A stretch of 64,000 bases of DNA from DTU098 sp964498525. GTDB lineage: Bacteria > Bacillota > Desulfotomaculia > Desulfotomaculales > Pelotomaculaceae. Within the stretch, counting starts at the first letter, position 1, and each line of letters starts with the position of its first letter. A program made the translations under genes and the position numbers. Below, in pieces: positions 49,064-59,298 of this stretch. Location of the stretch: positions 62,001 to 126,000 of the forward strand of contig CAZCGU010000008.1 in assembly GCA_964498525.1 (NCBI GenBank), written 5' to 3'. The notes under the pieces are model-generated. The model worked only from the letters and a program-made list of their open reading frames with translations. It had not been told where the DNA came from and did not search any database.

Positions 49064-51080
49064 GCTGCGTGAAGAAGCCCAGGAGGTCCGGATGAGGGAT
49101 GTTCCCGTGGAAGCCAGGCGGGGAAATGTGTATGATCGCAATGGAAACGAATTGGTCACCAGTGTAAGCGTCGACTCGGCCTATGCCTTCCCGCCCCAGG
49201 TTAAGGACAAGGAAGATGCAGCTGCCCGGATTGCCGCGGCCCTGGGAATGGATAAGGAGGAAGTTTACCAAAAGCTCACTCAAAACGTGGGCTTTGTCTG
49301 GCTCAAGAGACGGATAGACTACCAATCCGCGCAGAAGCTGAAGGCGCTGAAGCTAAACGGTGTGGAGCTGGTGGAAGAAAACAAACGGTTTTACCGGCAG
49401 GGGAGTCTGGCGGCTCATGTGCTTGGTTTTGCAGGTGACGACAACCAGGGCCTGGTTGGTATTGAAAGCGTCTACGACAAAGAGTTAAGGGGCAGCCCCG
49501 GCCGGATCGTAATTGAAAAGGACGCGGTGGGACGGGACATCCCCGAGGCCCTTCATAAGTTCATACCGCCTGTACCTGGCAATAACCTTATTTTGACAAT
49601 CGATCAGACCATCCAGTATTTTGTGGAGAGGGAACTGGACAAGATTGTCGAAACCCACAACCCAAAACTGGCTGTAATTATTGTTATGGATCCGAAAACC
49701 GGGGAAATACTGGCCCTGGGCAACCGGCCCACTTATAACCCCGAGGGCTGGCGGCAGTATCCCCAGCAGGTTTGGGACCACAATCCGGGGATCTGGTATA
49801 ATTATGAGCCGGGCTCAACGTTTAAAATAATCACAGCCGCCGCTGCCCTGGACGAAGGGGCGGTAAGGCTTAAAGACACCTTTTATGACCCCGGCTATAT
49901 CAAGGTGGCCGACCGGACAATTCGATGCTGGCAAGATGGAGGACATGGTTCCCAAACCTTTGAAGAAGTAGCACAGAACTCTTGCAACCCGGGCTTCATC
50001 ACTGTGGGGCTCAGGCTGGGCACGGAAAAATTCTATAAGTACATCAACGCCTTCGGCTTCGGCCAGAAGTCCAACATCTGCTTGCCGGGGGAAGAAGTAG
50101 GCATTCTAATTTCCCAAAAAGAGGCAACTGATTTAGACATCGCAACTATGTCCATCGGGCAGTCCATTGCCGTCACCCCGGTTCAGCTAATTACGGCTAC
50201 CTCCGCGGTGGCCAACGACGGGCTGTTGTTAAAACCATCCCTGGTTAAGTCCATAACCAATGAAAATGGGGAAGTCCTGAGGGAGTTCCAAACCGAAACA
50301 GTTCGTCAGGTTATTTCCAAAAACACCGCCCGGACCCTCCTGGGGCTTTTGACCAGTGTGGTGCAGAAGGGTACTGGAAGAAACGCCTTTGTGGATGGTT
50401 ACGGAGCGGCGGGCAAGACCGGTACGGCCCAGGTGGTGGAATCCGGGGGATACGCGGAAGGAAAATATGTCGCCTCTTTCATGGGCTACGCCCCGGCGGA
50501 CGACCCCAGGATTTCTGTGCTGGTAATGGTGGCTGAACCCGCCGGCTCAATTTATTTTGGCAGCCAGGTAGCGGCGCCGGTTTTTAAGGCTGTGGCCCAG
50601 GATACCTTGCGTTATCTGAAAGTACCGGAAAGACCTAACCTGGAAAAACCAAAGTACCCCTTTGTGTACGACGAACCGGAAATAAAGCAGGTTGTACCCA
50701 ATGTAGTCAATTACCCCGTTAAGGATGCCAGAAGTGTTTTAGAAAATGATGGACTGGTTGTTCAAATCAGAGGACAGGGAGATATCGTTTTTGAACAGGT
50801 CCCCAAAGGGGGCGCCGCGGTTAAACGGGGCACCACAGTAATTCTTGACTTAAATCAACCCCCGGGAACCGGTGAGCAAAATCAGGTTACTGTGCCCGAT
50901 TTAAGCGGGTTGACTATTAAGGAAGCCGGAACAATTTTAGAAAAGTTGGGGCTTCATCTGAGTCCTGCCGGCACCGGCTTTGCCGTCAGGCAGGGGGTGG
51001 CGCCGGGTTCTAAAGTTGCTAAGGATACTATTATTACCGTGGAATTCGAACCGCCCGGGATCCAGGTGCTGCGCGACTAG
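48945..51080 (+). CDS. Class B penicillin-binding protein with two PASTA domains (SpoVD/FtsI type)
   Basis: Peptidoglycan transpeptidase for septation or spore cortex. After a membrane anchor (ITVLLIVATLALVSLVFRL), a PBP dimer domain (RRGNVYDRNGNELV) precedes the transpeptidase with GSTFKII (SxxK), SCNPGF (SxN) and GKTGTAQ (KTG). Two C-terminal PASTA repeats begin at VVPNVVNYPVKDARSVL and VTVPDLSGLTIKEAGTIL. ATG 48945 follows GGGGGGAA. 711 aa. It is the only class B PBP in this cluster, so FtsI versus SpoVD cannot be settled; two PASTA units resemble PBP2B. Confidence 0.93.
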   Translation: MQTTNIVIRKRITVLLIVATLALVSLVFRLAWIQLVRGDKLREEAQEVRMRDVPVEARRGNVYDRNGNELVTSVSVDSAYAFPPQVKDKEDAAARIAAALGMDKEEVYQKLTQNVGFVWLKRRIDYQSAQKLKALKLNGVELVEENKRFYRQGSLAAHVLGFAGDDNQGLVGIESVYDKELRGSPGRIVIEKDAVGRDIPEALHKFIPPVPGNNLILTIDQTIQYFVERELDKIVETHNPKLAVIIVMDPKTGEILALGNRPTYNPEGWRQYPQQVWDHNPGIWYNYEPGSTFKIITAAAALDEGAVRLKDTFYDPGYIKVADRTIRCWQDGGHGSQTFEEVAQNSCNPGFITVGLRLGTEKFYKYINAFGFGQKSNICLPGEEVGILISQKEATDLDIATMSIGQSIAVTPVQLITATSAVANDGLLLKPSLVKSITNENGEVLREFQTETVRQVISKNTARTLLGLLTSVVQKGTGRNAFVDGYGAAGKTGTAQVVESGGYAEGKYVASFMGYAPADDPRISVLVMVAEPAGSIYFGSQVAAPVFKAVAQDTLRYLKVPERPNLEKPKYPFVYDEPEIKQVVPNVVNYPVKDARSVLENDGLVVQIRGQGDIVFEQVPKGGAAVKRGTTVILDLNQPPGTGEQNQVTVPDLSGLTIKEAGTILEKLGLHLSPAGTGFAVRQGVAPGSKVAKDTIITVEFEPPGIQVLRD

Positions 51081-51293
51081 TCCATTATTTTCACGGCAGT
51101 TGCCGGACCATTGGCGAAAGATGAATATAATTTTTGATTTTGGAATAATTTAACTTGCCCCTTGGAAATAATAGTAAGTGCCGTGGGTAATCATCATTCC
51201 TTTTTCTTTGCCCCGGAATTAAATTTGTGACCGGCGCTTACAGGTTGTTTGGACGGGCGCGGGCCAACCGGTTTTAACAGGAGGTTTGCACGG

Positions 51294-52790
51294 GTGATTT
51301 TTCGAGAACTATTGGGTGCTGTGGAGGTCCTGTCCACCGGGGGGGATCAAAACGTAACCGTAGCGGGAATTGCATATGACTCGCGCCAGGTTCAGCCGGG
51401 TTTTTTATTTGTTGCGATAAAGGGATTTAAATCCGACGGGCATGAGTATATCCAGGAGTCCCTGGCCCGGGGAGCCGCGGCAGTGGTTGTGGAGCGCGGA
51501 GAGGGGCTTTTGCCGGGGGTGTCCTGGGCCATGGTGCCTGATTCCAGGCTTGCCCTGGCGCTTATGTCCGCCCGCTTTTTCGGCACACCTTCAACAAGGC
51601 TGAAAATGATTGGGGTTACCGGAACCAATGGAAAAACCACGACCACAAACTTAATAGCCTCCATTTTGAATAGTGCCGGCTGGAAGGTTGGCCTTATCGG
51701 TACCATCCAGAACAGAATTGGAAACAGGGTGTTGCCGGTGAAGAATACGACACCGGAATCCACGGATCTGCAGGCATTGCTGGGCGAGATGGCTGCAGAG
51801 GGTGTTGATGCCTGTATCATGGAGGTTTCATCCCATGCCCTGGCTTTGCGCCGGGTGGACGGGTGTGAATTTGATGTGGTTGTATTTACTAATCTGACCC
51901 AGGACCATTTGGACTTTCACAGGGATATGGAAGAATACCGGGCTGCCAAGAAAAGGCTTTTCGGCAGCCTGTCGCGTTCCAGTGTCAAAACCCCCGAATA
52001 TGCAGTCCTGAATGCCGATGATTCCGCCGCCCCGGATTTAATTGAGAACTTTCGGGGCACAGTTTTTACTTACGGGATAAAAAATCCGGCGGATGTCAGG
52101 GCACACGACATCCAGGTAACTGCCGGGGGCTCCAGTTTTAGCATTTCGGGCAGGTGGGGCTGCCGCCGGCTTAGTTTAAAAATGACCGGCTTTTTTAACG
52201 TTTACAACGCCCTGGCTGCGTACAGCACTGCGACCGCCCTGGGACTGCCTGCGGCTGCAATCAAATCCGCCCTGGAGGCGGCCCCCGGGGTACCCGGGCG
52301 ATTTGAACTTGTTGAGGAGGGTCAGGACTTTACCGTTATTGTGGATTACGCCCACACTCCCGATGGCCTGGAAAATATTTTAAAGACTGCCCGGGACATA
52401 GCCGGGGGGCGGCTGATCACTGTGTTCGGTTGCGGGGGCGACCGGGATCGTGGCAAGAGATCACAGATGGGCGCCATAGCAGCCGGTTACAGTGATTTTA
52501 CAGTAATTACCTCTGACAATCCACGGACGGAGGATCCCCTGCTGATTATCCAGGAAATTGAACAGGGTTTGAAATCCGGCCCGGTGGCTAAAAAATATCT
52601 GTTAGAACCGGACAGGCGGCAGGCGATCCGCCTGGCCGTTGGGATGGCCGGAACGGGAGATGTCGTCGTTATAGCGGGTAAGGGCCACGAGGCCTTCCAA
52701 ATAGTCGGCAGGGAGAGATTGCCCTTTGACGACCGCCTGGAAGCTGTAGCGGCGCTGGGGAAAAGAGGAGTTGGCAATTTAAAGGATTGA
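51294..52790 (+). CDS. murE: UDP-MurNAc-tripeptide synthetase MurE
   Basis: Adds the third amino acid to UDP-MurNAc-L-Ala-D-Glu. P-loop GVTGTNGKTTT, TPESTDLQALL, and the substrate-selecting motif DNPR (TSDNPRTEDP), which marks the meso-diaminopimelate enzyme rather than the lysine one. GTG 51294 follows AGGAGGT; an in-frame TTG at 51249 precedes that SD and is not used. 498 aa. Third ligase step of the pathway; murF follows 95 nt later. Confidence 0.95.
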   Translation: MIFRELLGAVEVLSTGGDQNVTVAGIAYDSRQVQPGFLFVAIKGFKSDGHEYIQESLARGAAAVVVERGEGLLPGVSWAMVPDSRLALALMSARFFGTPSTRLKMIGVTGTNGKTTTTNLIASILNSAGWKVGLIGTIQNRIGNRVLPVKNTTPESTDLQALLGEMAAEGVDACIMEVSSHALALRRVDGCEFDVVVFTNLTQDHLDFHRDMEEYRAAKKRLFGSLSRSSVKTPEYAVLNADDSAAPDLIENFRGTVFTYGIKNPADVRAHDIQVTAGGSSFSISGRWGCRRLSLKMTGFFNVYNALAAYSTATALGLPAAAIKSALEAAPGVPGRFELVEEGQDFTVIVDYAHTPDGLENILKTARDIAGGRLITVFGCGGDRDRGKRSQMGAIAAGYSDFTVITSDNPRTEDPLLIIQEIEQGLKSGPVAKKYLLEPDRRQAIRLAVGMAGTGDVVVIAGKGHEAFQIVGRERLPFDDRLEAVAALGKRGVGNLKD

Positions 52791-52885
52791 GCCCCCCGAT
52801 AGCGAATTGCGTCAATTGGTTACTTTATCATTGTGGCTTGCGCCCGTTTTTACCAAGGTAACCGGGCTTAAAACGGAGGTTTTCG

Positions 52886-54292
52886 ATGAAAGCAGTTTCC
52901 ATCGGTAAAATAGCGGAGGTTACCGGCGGACGGATTATGCAGGGAGATCCTGATACAATCCTGCATTCTGTATCTACCGATACCCGTAAAATTAAACAGG
53001 GGGACCTGTTCTTTGCTTTAACCGGGGAGCATTACGATGCCCATGACTTTCTGGCTCAGGCTGCGGCAGCGGGTTCCGGCGGTCTGGTGGTGGGCCGCCG
53101 GGTGTCTTTGCCTGCCGGGGTCCCGGTTCTTCTGGTGGAGGATACCTTGGCGGCGCTGCAAGCCCTGGCTGCCTTTAACCGGGAAAGATTTCAAGGTCCT
53201 ATGGTGGGTATTACCGGCAGTACCGGAAAAACCACCACCAAGGACATGGTGGCGTCAGTGCTGGGCGTGCGCTGGCGCACCCTGAAAACTGAAGGTAACC
53301 TGAATAATGAAATTGGCCTGCCGCTGACCCTGCTGGCCCTGGATGACGGGGTTGAAGCCTGTACTGTGGAGATGGCTATGCGGGGTCCCGGGGAAATTGC
53401 CGCCTTAAGCCGGATTGCCCGGCCGGGCAGCGCTGTTATTACCAATATTAACGAAACCCATCTGGAGCGCCTGGGTACAGTAAGCCGAATTGCGGCGGCC
53501 AAAGGTGAATTGCTGGAACATGTACCGCCCGGTGGATTCGCGCTTTTGAACGTGGAGAGTCCCTTTATCAAACGTGAGGCGAAACGCTGCCGGGGCAAAG
53601 TCATTTATTACGGCCTGGAAAAGCCCACCGGTCTGATGGCCCGGGAAATCCGGCCGGAGCGTGGTGGTTTATGCTTCAATGTAGTTTTGGAGGGAGAGCT
53701 TCAGGAGTTTTACCTGCCGGTGCCCGGCCGGCACAATGTGCTGAACGCCCTGGCGGCAATCGGGGTGGGGAGAGAACTGGGCCTGACCGTGGAGGAGATA
53801 GCTGCCGGACTGGCAGCGGTTGCCTTGAGCGGTATGCGCCTGGAAATCCTGGAAGCCGGGGGGCTTACCATTATTAATGACGCCTACAACGCCAGTCCCG
53901 CTTCGACCAGGGCGGCTCTTGAGGTTTTGCGGGATGTATCCGGCGGCCGGCGTAAGATTGCCGTACTGGGCAACATGCTGGAACTTGGTCCCTGTGCCGT
54001 GGAAATCCACAGGGAAATAGGAAAGAAGGCTTGCGAACTGGGCCTGGATTTTTTAATAACCGTTGGCAATCTGGCCGCCGGGGCGGCGGAGGGCGCGGTA
54101 CAGGCCGGGATGGCCTGGGAGAGGGTTTTCCCCTGCACGGAACACGCTGTGGCTCTAAGAATTCTTAAAGGTTTGCTGCATGCCGGGGACGTAGTCCTGG
54201 TCAAGGGTTCCAGGGGTGTGAAAATGGAAGTAGTCGTCCAGGGGCTGCTGAAGCAGCGGGCTGAAAACAGCAAGGCAATTTCCCCTACATAA
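52886..54292 (+). CDS. murF: UDP-MurNAc-tripeptide:D-Ala-D-Ala ligase MurF
   Basis: Completes the UDP-MurNAc-pentapeptide by adding D-Ala-D-Ala. ATP site GITGSTGKTTTKD, metal/ligand block NINETHLERLG, and GRHNVLNALAAIGVG and INDAYNASPASTRAAL are all typical. 468 aa. ATG 52886 follows ACGGAGG. The D-Ala-D-Ala ligase gene itself (ddl) is not in this cluster. Confidence 0.95.
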   Translation: MKAVSIGKIAEVTGGRIMQGDPDTILHSVSTDTRKIKQGDLFFALTGEHYDAHDFLAQAAAAGSGGLVVGRRVSLPAGVPVLLVEDTLAALQALAAFNRERFQGPMVGITGSTGKTTTKDMVASVLGVRWRTLKTEGNLNNEIGLPLTLLALDDGVEACTVEMAMRGPGEIAALSRIARPGSAVITNINETHLERLGTVSRIAAAKGELLEHVPPGGFALLNVESPFIKREAKRCRGKVIYYGLEKPTGLMAREIRPERGGLCFNVVLEGELQEFYLPVPGRHNVLNALAAIGVGRELGLTVEEIAAGLAAVALSGMRLEILEAGGLTIINDAYNASPASTRAALEVLRDVSGGRRKIAVLGNMLELGPCAVEIHREIGKKACELGLDFLITVGNLAAGAAEGAVQAGMAWERVFPCTEHAVALRILKGLLHAGDVVLVKGSRGVKMEVVVQGLLKQRAENSKAISPT

Positions 54293-54318
54293 CTATTTAA
54301 CAAGACCTGGAGGAAGAC

Positions 54319-55389
54319 ATGAATGATTTAAGGAAGGCATCGGCAGCCGTCCTGTTTATTTTTTTAGTCGCGGGAGGATTACTGTTACTTTCATACACCG
54401 GTACAATCAGCAGTAATTTATGGCAGGCCTTTGTCATAGCCCTGACTGTTTCCCTATTGCTGGGTCCTCTGGTAATTCCCTGGCTTAAAAGGTTGAAGTT
54501 CGGGCAGAATATTCGCTCCGACGGTCCCTCCAGGCACCTGCAGAAGGCCGGCACACCTACAATGGGCGGGCTTATCTTTTTAGCGGGGATCCTGGCGGGG
54601 GGACTTATTGCCGGTCGGGACCAGCCCGATCTGATGGTGGTGCTAATCATCATTACGGGATACGGTTTTATTGGGTTTTTAGACGATTATCTCAAGGTTA
54701 TTCTTAAACGTTCCCTGGGCCTGAGGGCCCGGGAAAAACTTTTAGGACAGATCCTCCTGGCGGCCGGGCTGGCCTTTTGGGTCGCCTTCAATACGGACCG
54801 GGGTACCGGCCTTATCCTGCCCTACTCCGGTTTTCTTGCGCCGGGGGGCATCCAGCTGGAGCTGGGCTGGTGGCCTTTTCTGGTGTTCGCTATCCTGGTG
54901 GTGGTGGGCTTTGGCAATGCTGTCAACCTGACAGACGGGCTGGACGGTTTGGCTGCCGGTGTCAGCATGCTGGTCGCCCTGGCCCTTATTCCTGTGGCCC
55001 TGGCGGCAGATAAAACCGGCGTAGCGGTTGGCATGGCGGCACTCTCCGGCGGTTGCCTGGGTTTTTTGTTCTTTAACCGCCACCCGGCCCGGGTTTTTAT
55101 GGGCGATACCGGTTCCCTGGCCCTGGGGGGCGGGTTGGGGGCGGCCGCGGTTATTACCGGCAGGGAGCTCTTCCTGGTAATCATCGGGGGTGTTTTTGTA
55201 GTTGAAGCGATGTCCGTAATCATCCAGGTGATTTCCTTTCAGACTACGGGCCGCCGGATATTCAGAATGAGTCCGCTGCACCACCACTTTGAACTGGGGG
55301 GTTGGGGGGAGAAGCGGGTCGTTCTTACTTTCTGGACAGTCACCCTGGTTCTGGCCGCCCTTGGCTTCGCCGGGCTGTATAGTTTGTAG
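54319..55389 (+). CDS. mraY: Phospho-MurNAc-pentapeptide transferase MraY
   Basis: Integral membrane enzyme that makes lipid I from UDP-MurNAc-pentapeptide and undecaprenyl phosphate. About ten membrane helices; conserved cytoplasmic blocks KAGTPTMGGLIF, the Asp-rich GFLDDYLKV, NLTDGLDGLAAG, FMGDTGSLALGG and the HHHFELGGWGE loop are intact. 356 aa. ATG 54319 follows TGGAGGA, 27 nt after murF. Confidence 0.96.
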   Translation: MNDLRKASAAVLFIFLVAGGLLLLSYTGTISSNLWQAFVIALTVSLLLGPLVIPWLKRLKFGQNIRSDGPSRHLQKAGTPTMGGLIFLAGILAGGLIAGRDQPDLMVVLIIITGYGFIGFLDDYLKVILKRSLGLRAREKLLGQILLAAGLAFWVAFNTDRGTGLILPYSGFLAPGGIQLELGWWPFLVFAILVVVGFGNAVNLTDGLDGLAAGVSMLVALALIPVALAADKTGVAVGMAALSGGCLGFLFFNRHPARVFMGDTGSLALGGGLGAAAVITGRELFLVIIGGVFVVEAMSVIIQVISFQTTGRRIFRMSPLHHHFELGGWGEKRVVLTFWTVTLVLAALGFAGLYSL

Positions 55390-55475
55390 GGACTGCAGGT
55401 TCGCATGTGGTCTTTTTGCCGCAGGTATTGAATAAATAATGAAAGGGCGTGTCCTTTTCGGAAAGGCGGAGCTTG

Positions 55476-56834
55476 ATGAACCTCAATGGTAAGAAGATCC
55501 TGGTAATCGGCGCCGGCAAGAGCGGTGTGGCGGTTTCCCGTTTCCTTGGGGGCAAAGGAGCCGCTGTGGTTCTTGCTGACGCCGGCCAACCCGATGATCC
55601 CCGGAGCGAAAGGGAAGAGCTGGCCGCACGGGGAGTTGAAATTTTCCTCGGTGGTTACCCCGGGGTAGAACGCGGAAACTTTGATTTGGTTGTGCTGAGC
55701 CCTGGAGTACCCCCGGCTGTGGAACCGGCCAGGGATGCTCTAAAATACGGGATACCTCTTACAGGTGAACTGGAACTTGCTTTTCGTTTCGCCGGCTCGC
55801 CCTTTATAGCTGTCACGGGAACAAACGGAAAAACCACTACAACAACGCTAATTGGTGAAATTTTCAAAAAGACAGGTAGAAATGTGCTGGTAGGGGGTAA
55901 CATCGGGGTACCTTTGGTAACGGAGGTTGAACAGTTTGGGCCGGATGATCTGATCGTAGCCGAGGTATCCAGTTTTCAGCTGGAAACTGCCGCTGCTTTT
56001 AAGCCCAGGGTGGGTGTTATCCTGAACATTACCCCGGACCACCTGGACCGTCACGGCACCATGGAGAATTACGCTGCAATAAAAGCTAAAACTGTAGCAA
56101 AGCAGGATCCGGGTGACTACGCCGTTCTTAATTACGATGATGCAGCAACAAGCGCCCTGGGAAAAAGACTTAAAAGTAAGGTCATTTATTTCAGCCGGCA
56201 GGTGGTCCTGCCGGAGGGTGTATTTGTCCGGGAAGGGAAAATCACCGCCAGATTGGGTCAAAGTGAAGAAATTATTTGCCCTGTCAATGAGCTGGGTATT
56301 CCCGGCGCCCATAATTTAGAGAACGCCCTGGCGGCTGTTGCCGCCACGAAGGTGCTGGGAATAGAAAGCGGCAGTCTGGCCGATGCTCTACGGACCTTTA
56401 AAGGAGTCAGCCACCGGCTGGAATTTGTGGCTGAAATCGACGGAGTGCGTTATATCAATGATTCCAAGGGTACTAACCCGGAGGCCTCGATCAAGGCCCT
56501 GGAGTCCTGTGAGGAGCCGGTTATTCTTATTGCCGGCGGAAAGAACAAGGGCAGCGATTTCAGCTTCTTTGCCGGGAAGATGAAGGAAAAGGCCAGGATG
56601 CTGGTGGTCCTGGGGCAAAGCGCCGGATTGATCGCCGACGCCGCCCGGGCCAGGGGCTTTAAAAACATCCAGTATGCCGGTGATTTCCGGGAAGCGGTTA
56701 TGCTTGCCCGCCAGTATGCCCGGCCTGGCGAAACTGTTCTCTTGTCCCCGGCCTGTGCCAGCTGGGATATGTTTAGAAGTTATGAGGAGCGCGGGGACCT
56801 GTTTAAAGAAATTGTTAAGAGTTTCGAAATTTAA
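55476..56834 (+). CDS. murD: UDP-MurNAc-L-alanine:D-glutamate ligase MurD
   Basis: Adds D-Glu to UDP-MurNAc-L-Ala in the cytoplasm. N-terminal UDP-binding domain (ILVIGAGKSGVAVSRFL), ATP loop AVTGTNGKTTTTTLIGE, central NITPDHLDRHGTMENYA, GAHNLENALAAVAA, and the C-terminal SKGTNPEASIKAL. ATG 55476 behind GGCGGAG gives 452 aa. Order in the pathway: after MurC, before MurE. Confidence 0.96.
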   Translation: MNLNGKKILVIGAGKSGVAVSRFLGGKGAAVVLADAGQPDDPRSEREELAARGVEIFLGGYPGVERGNFDLVVLSPGVPPAVEPARDALKYGIPLTGELELAFRFAGSPFIAVTGTNGKTTTTTLIGEIFKKTGRNVLVGGNIGVPLVTEVEQFGPDDLIVAEVSSFQLETAAAFKPRVGVILNITPDHLDRHGTMENYAAIKAKTVAKQDPGDYAVLNYDDAATSALGKRLKSKVIYFSRQVVLPEGVFVREGKITARLGQSEEIICPVNELGIPGAHNLENALAAVAATKVLGIESGSLADALRTFKGVSHRLEFVAEIDGVRYINDSKGTNPEASIKALESCEEPVILIAGGKNKGSDFSFFAGKMKEKARMLVVLGQSAGLIADAARARGFKNIQYAGDFREAVMLARQYARPGETVLLSPACASWDMFRSYEERGDLFKEIVKSFEI

Positions 56835-56902
56835 ATCCCTGGCAGATGATTGGCGTTTATAAAAGTTTGTACCGGTTACCGGTGATATGGGGGTGTTTGA
56901 CC

Positions 56903-58006
56903 ATGCGAGTAAAAAGGAATGCTCCGGACTTTGTCCTCTTTTTAACAGTGCTGAGTCTGCTGAGTATCGGTGTGGTCATGGTTTTCAGCGCCAGTGAATA
57001 CAGCACCCTAATCCACTACCAGGACAGCTTTTACTTCTTTAAACGCCAGATGCTCTGGGCCGCGCTGGGACTGGGGGCCATGTTTTTCGTAATGAATTTT
57101 GACTATTGGCGGCTCAAGCAATACGCCCAGGCTCTTTTAGTCATCGCCTTCGTTACCCTGATACTGGTTTTAATCCCCGGCATAGGTGAGGAGGTAAATG
57201 GGGCCCGGCGCTGGATCGACATTGGCCCAACGCTGTTTGCGCCTGCCGAACTGGTCAAGTTATCCGTCATTGTCTTTACGGCTTACGGCCTGGCCAGACA
57301 GAAGGATAGTGTTAAATATTTTTCCAGGGGGGTTTTACCCTATCTTTTAATCCTGATTTTTGCTTCGCTGTTAATTCTTTTCCAGCCGGATCTGGGAACT
57401 GCCGTATCCCTTGCCGGTATAGTCATGCTGATGATTTTTGCCGGGGGGGCCAGAATCGCCCATTTGGTAAGTCTGGGTCTGGCTGGTCTTGTTGCTGTGG
57501 GGCTGGCTATTTTCTTCGAGCCCTACCGGATGCAGCGCTTCCTGGCTTTTTTGGACCCCTGGGCTGATCCCCAGGACACCGGTTTCCATATTATCCAGGG
57601 TCTCTACGCCATTGGCTCGGGCGGGCTGTTTGGTATGGGCCTGGGCCAGAGCAAACAAAAATTCCTTTATCTCCCCGAGAATCACACCGACTTCATTTTT
57701 GCCATCACAGCAGAAGAACTGGGGTTTATCGGGGCCTCCCTGGTTATTATGCTGTTTATCCTGTTTGTCTGGAGGGGGCTCAAGATTGCGGTAACCTCCC
57801 AGGACCCCTTTGCCAGCCTGCTGGCAACAGGAATAACCGCCTGGGTGGGGGTCCAGGCCATAATCAATATTGGCGTTGTAACCGGTTCCTGTCCTGTCAC
57901 TGGAATTCCCCTGCCTTTTATCAGCTACGGCGGGTCCTCCCTGCTGATAACCATGGCTGGAGTTGGGATCCTGCTTAATATTTCGAAATTTAACAGGACC
58001 CGATAA
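56903..58006 (+). CDS. ftsW: FtsW/SpoVE-type lipid II polymerase
   Basis: SEDS-family membrane glycosyltransferase that polymerises lipid II with a class B PBP. Ten hydrophobic spans; SEDS markers include LIPGIGEEVNGARRWID, FAPAELVKLSVIVF, FQPDLGTAV, NHTDFIFAITAEELGF and FISYGGSSLL. ATG 56903 follows GGGGGTG and gives 367 aa. The neighbouring PBP gene supports the pairing. FtsW and SpoVE cannot be told apart from this copy alone. Confidence 0.93.
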   Translation: MRVKRNAPDFVLFLTVLSLLSIGVVMVFSASEYSTLIHYQDSFYFFKRQMLWAALGLGAMFFVMNFDYWRLKQYAQALLVIAFVTLILVLIPGIGEEVNGARRWIDIGPTLFAPAELVKLSVIVFTAYGLARQKDSVKYFSRGVLPYLLILIFASLLILFQPDLGTAVSLAGIVMLMIFAGGARIAHLVSLGLAGLVAVGLAIFFEPYRMQRFLAFLDPWADPQDTGFHIIQGLYAIGSGGLFGMGLGQSKQKFLYLPENHTDFIFAITAEELGFIGASLVIMLFILFVWRGLKIAVTSQDPFASLLATGITAWVGVQAIINIGVVTGSCPVTGIPLPFISYGGSSLLITMAGVGILLNISKFNRTR

Positions 58007-58022
58007 AAGAGAGGTGGGACCT

Positions 58023-59135
58023 TTGCGTTTTATTGTTTCAGGAGGGGGGACAGGCGGTCACATTTATCCCGCCCTGGCCATTGCCCGGGGGCTCAAGGAC
58101 AGATATCCCGGAGCGGAAATCCTTTACGTGGGAACCAGTGGCGGGATGGAAGGGGATATCGTCCCCAGGGCAGGGTTGCCCTTCCGGGGAATCGCGGCGG
58201 CAGGTCTGAAGCGGAAGCTGTCGTTACACAACCTGTTGGTGTTCTGGCGGGCTGGACGCGGCTTTTTACAGGCCTGGGGAATTATAAGGGAATTTCGCCC
58301 CGCAGTAGTGATTGGGACCGGCGGCTATGTATGCGGTCCGGTAGTTCTGGCAGCCGCCCTTAAAGGGATCCCGACTTTAATCCATGAGCAGAATGCACTT
58401 CCGGGGATTACAAATCGGATTCTAGCCCGATTTGGCAGCAGGGTTGCCGTAACCTTCGCCGATTCGGCAATTTATTTCCCGCATAAGGAAAAAACAGTAC
58501 TTACCGGACTGCCCGTACGGCCGGAAATTTTGCGGGCAAACAGGGAGGAAGGGCTAAAAAACCTGAATTTTGAGGCCAACCGTTTCCTGTTGCTGGCTTT
58601 TGGCGGAAGCCGGGGGGCAAGGTCCGTTAATCAAGCAATGCAGGCAGTTCTAAAAAAATATGCCGGTGACCCCAGGTTGAACATTCTTCTGGTAACAGGC
58701 AAGGCTGGTTACGAGGATTTTTTCCAGGCTTGCTCCAAAGAGGGTATGGACCTGGCTAAAATTGGGAATGTTAAAATTAGTCCTTATCTCTATAATATGC
58801 AGGATGCCCTGGCAGCGGCCGATCTGGTGATCAGCAGGGCAGGCGCGGCTACTTTAGCCGAATTATCGGCACTTGGTATCCCTTCCATCTTAATACCGTA
58901 TCCCTATGCCGCTGAAAACCATCAGGAGTACAACGCCCGCGCCCTGGAAAGGGAGGGCGCCGCCCAGGTTGTGCTGGACAGGGATCTAAAGGGAGAAATA
59001 CTTTGCCTTAAAGTGGAAGAATTGCTGAAGAAGCCGGATTTGCTGACGCAAATGGCGGATGCAAGTAAAAGAATGGGTAAAAAAATGGCTTTGCAAGATA
59101 TAATAGATTGTGTAGACAAATTGGCGAGAACGTAA
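58023..59135 (+). CDS. murG: Lipid II synthase MurG
   Basis: Peripheral membrane GT28 glycosyltransferase that adds GlcNAc to lipid I. The N-terminal loop GGGTGGHIYPALAIA, second loop GTGGYVCGP, HEQNALPGITNR, and the UDP-GlcNAc region GGSRGARSVNQ with SRAGAATLAELSALGIPSIL and AENHQEYNA are all present. TTG 58023 follows AGAGGTGGGA and gives 370 aa. 16 nt after ftsW. Confidence 0.95.
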   Translation: MRFIVSGGGTGGHIYPALAIARGLKDRYPGAEILYVGTSGGMEGDIVPRAGLPFRGIAAAGLKRKLSLHNLLVFWRAGRGFLQAWGIIREFRPAVVIGTGGYVCGPVVLAAALKGIPTLIHEQNALPGITNRILARFGSRVAVTFADSAIYFPHKEKTVLTGLPVRPEILRANREEGLKNLNFEANRFLLLAFGGSRGARSVNQAMQAVLKKYAGDPRLNILLVTGKAGYEDFFQACSKEGMDLAKIGNVKISPYLYNMQDALAAADLVISRAGAATLAELSALGIPSILIPYPYAAENHQEYNARALEREGAAQVVLDRDLKGEILCLKVEELLKKPDLLTQMADASKRMGKKMALQDIIDCVDKLART

Positions 59136-59211
59136 TTACATGGATGTTAAAATATGCCAACCCAGCTATAATCAAGAAGTGGACAAGCTTTAAATGAACG
59201 AATGTAACACC

Positions 59212-59240
59212 TTGACAGAGATATGCATAGTATATTCTAT
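59212..59240 (+). promoter_or_regulatory. Putative internal promoter before murC
   Basis: A perfect TTGACA (59212-59217) in the 163-nt murG-murC gap, with TTCTAT at 17-nt spacing. The -10 match is poor, so strength is uncertain. Confidence 0.4.
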
Positions 59241-59298
59241 ATTTCAGAGGAATTAGTTTTGTAAGAGGTTAAACCCGGCCAGGAAGGGGATATGATTT